A stretch of 5,107 nt of DNA from Spirochaetales bacterium (GTDB lineage Bacteria > Spirochaetota > Spirochaetia > DSM-27196 > SLST01), in NCBI GenBank assembly GCA_007130265.1, contig SLST01000333.1, forward strand, positions 1 to 5,107, in the 5' to 3' direction. The notes under the pieces were generated by a model. That model searched no databases. It saw only the letters and a program-made list of their open reading frames with translations, and was not told the origin of the DNA. Below are positions 4,473-5,107 of the stretch, one piece after another. Positions within the stretch are counted from its first letter, which is position 1, and each line of letters begins with the position of its first letter. The position numbers and the translations under genes are program-made.

Positions 4473-4493
4473 TTACTCGCCGCCCGCGCTCCC
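4456..4493. terminator. Inverted repeat centred on convergent stop codons, possible bidirectional terminator
   Basis: GGGAGTTCGGGCG (4456-4468) and CGCCCGCGCTCCC (4481-4493) match as inverted repeats at 11 of 13 positions, with a 12-bp loop containing the abutting TGA and TTA. One of the two non-matching positions is a G-U pair in the + strand RNA. No T-tract follows on either side, so it is not a standard intrinsic terminator. It may define or protect 3' ends of both mRNAs. Confidence 0.4.
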
Positions 4494-4994
4494 GGCAGCA
4501 GCGTCCGCGCCGCCCTTGAGCTCATTGTCGATCACCACGAGTCCAATCGGTGAGTCACCGGCGAGCGCAATTCGCTTGAGAAGCCGGTTGACGACGTGCT
4601 CTTCTTCGACCTGCTCAGACACGAACCAGTCGAGCATCGACACCGTGGCCAGGTCGCCATCTTCATCGGCAAGCCGATGCAGCCCATGTATGTCTGCGGT
4701 GAGTTTCTTCTCGTGCTGCAATGCAGCCTCTACGGCACCCTTTACGGTCGGCCAGGTGTCCTGCGGCTTGGGAACTGCCGGAAGGGTTACCCGAGCTTCG
4801 TTCTCGCGGAGGAAGTGGATAATGCGTTCAGCGTGTCCGTACTCCTCCTTCGAATGCTGGTCCATCCACCCGGCGAACCCGTCGTATCCCTTCTCGTAGA
4901 GGTCCATCGCGATCGCACGGTAGATGAAGTGCGCCTGGAACTCCCGGGCGATCTGCTCGTTCAGAGCGTCGTGAATCTTCTTGCTTAATGCCAT
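4473..4994 (-). CDS. ftnA: Non-haem ferritin, FtnA type
   Basis: A 173-aa ferritin subunit. 24-mers of this family oxidise Fe(II) and store it as a ferric mineral in the cytoplasm. Comparison with remembered E. coli FtnA shows all ferroxidase ligands in place: Glu18, Tyr25, Glu51, His54 (in HSKEEYGHAERI), Glu95 (in QHEKKLT), and Gln128 and Glu131 in FVSEQVEEEH. The third-iron-site acidic residues Glu50, Glu127 and Glu130 are also present. The C-terminal region LAGDSPIGLVVIDNEL aligns with the FtnA end and is followed by a Gly/Ala-rich tail (161-173) ending in Glu. The start is the ATG at 4994-4992, with SD GGAGGG just upstream. A longer in-frame start at 5066 would run through the promoter region and was rejected. 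Its stop touches the ABC ATPase stop with no gap. No methionine haem ligand typical of bacterioferritin is evident. Confidence 0.95.
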   Translation of the reverse strand: MALSKKIHDALNEQIAREFQAHFIYRAIAMDLYEKGYDGFAGWMDQHSKEEYGHAERIIHFLRENEARVTLPAVPKPQDTWPTVKGAVEAALQHEKKLTADIHGLHRLADEDGDLATVSMLDWFVSEQVEEEHVVNRLLKRIALAGDSPIGLVVIDNELKGGADAAAGSAGGE

Positions 4995-4997
4995 ATT

Positions 4998-5003
4998 CCC
5001 TCC
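4998..5003 (-). promoter_or_regulatory. Shine-Dalgarno site of the ferritin gene
   Basis: Read on the minus strand, GGAGGG lies 3 nt before the ATG (4 or 5 nt if the GGAG core is counted). It decides the start at 4994 over the longer in-frame ATG at 5066. Confidence 0.75.
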
Positions 5004-5014
5004 AATTGAGCGTA

Positions 5015-5043
5015 AATGTACCCAAAGCGGGCGTAAGGAGCAA
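5015..5043 (-). promoter_or_regulatory. Candidate ferritin promoter
   Basis: On the minus strand TTGCTC (5043-5038), a 17-bp spacer and TACATT (5020-5015) precede the ferritin gene, predicting a start near 5008 and a leader of about 14 nt that includes the SD. The boxes are weak. GCGTAA occurs twice on the + strand (5010-5015 and 5031-5036), 21 bp apart, around the -10 region. No recognisable Fur box is present. Confidence 0.35.
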
Positions 5044-5061
5044 AAGGAAAGCGCCTTTCCT
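5042..5061 (-). terminator. Small terminator-like hairpin upstream of ferritin
   Basis: On the minus strand AGGAAAG (5061-5055), a 3-nt loop and CTTTCCT (5051-5045) form a perfect 7-bp hairpin followed by TTT (5044-5042). It lies 5 nt after a minus-strand TGA (5069-5067), so it could end the gene entering from the right. It overlaps the upstream edge of the ferritin promoter and might instead be an operator. Confidence 0.4.
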
Positions 5062-5066
5062 CCCAA

Positions 5067-5107
5067 TCACCGTTTGACCGGGTCGTGATCCGCGAGTACC
5101 CTCGGTA
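5067..5107 (-). CDS. 3' end of a minus-strand gene entering from the right (tentative)
   Basis: A minus-strand frame is open from the window edge to TGA at 5069-5067 and would end in PRVLADHDPVKR. The stop is followed by a terminator-like hairpin, the expected layout for a gene end. Twelve codons are too few to recognise a product, and an open frame of this length is likely by chance. Confidence 0.25.
   Translation of the reverse strand, partial: PRVLADHDPVKR

Noticed and set aside
4995..5066. Longer ferritin start adding 24 residues
   Set aside because: It crosses the promoter region, and the added residues do not resemble any ferritin N-terminus. The ATG at 4994 has a good SD and aligns with the family start.
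5074..5102. Rightward promoter TTGACC-N17-TACCCT at the window edge
   Set aside because: The -10 matches only three consensus bases and the downstream sequence is not available.

Overview
The window is GC-rich and densely coded. It carries lipoprotein and type II secretion genes, so the host is a Gram-negative-type (diderm) bacterium. The gene mix (divergent T2SS pseudopilins, a MalK-type ABC ATPase, FtnA-type ferritin) would fit a high-GC spirochaete or another environmental diderm, but nothing here fixes the phylum.

Left part (1-2097, all + strand): the downstream part of a type II secretion operon. The genes are a TPR/carboxypeptidase-regulatory-like lipoprotein, the major pseudopilin gspG, a 64-aa minimal pseudopilin that is almost only an N-terminal helix, a third atypical pseudopilin-like protein, and a single-TM protein. 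Every junction overlaps: ATGA or GTGA four-base overlaps at most, and 29 bp between gspG and the minimal pseudopilin. This indicates one translationally coupled transcript. An upstream gene probably also ends by an ATGA overlap at position 39.

Middle spacer (2098-2278): the most intriguing stretch. It holds a consensus TATAAT -10 box, a very G-rich purine tract with a canonical G-quadruplex pattern, and a strong intrinsic terminator only about 60 nt after the predicted start site. This looks like a tiny RNA or an attenuated leader. A 37-codon ORF runs from inside this RNA, through the terminator, and ends by an ATGA overlap on the next gene's start. A second promoter close to that gene would give a leaderless mRNA.

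Right part: an aldo/keto reductase (2279-3268, complete catalytic tetrad), then an ATPase of the MalK/UgpC sugar-transporter type (3315-4472) with no permease or binding-protein gene in view. Convergent to it, and touching it stop codon to stop codon, is an FtnA-type ferritin on the minus strand (4473-4994). An imperfect 13-position inverted repeat is centred on the abutting stops. At the right edge there is probably the 3' end of another minus-strand gene with a small terminator-like hairpin, followed by the ferritin promoter region.

The secretion genes act together in the envelope. The reductase, ATPase and ferritin have no obvious common pathway. No mobile element, CRISPR array, tRNA or rRNA was seen.
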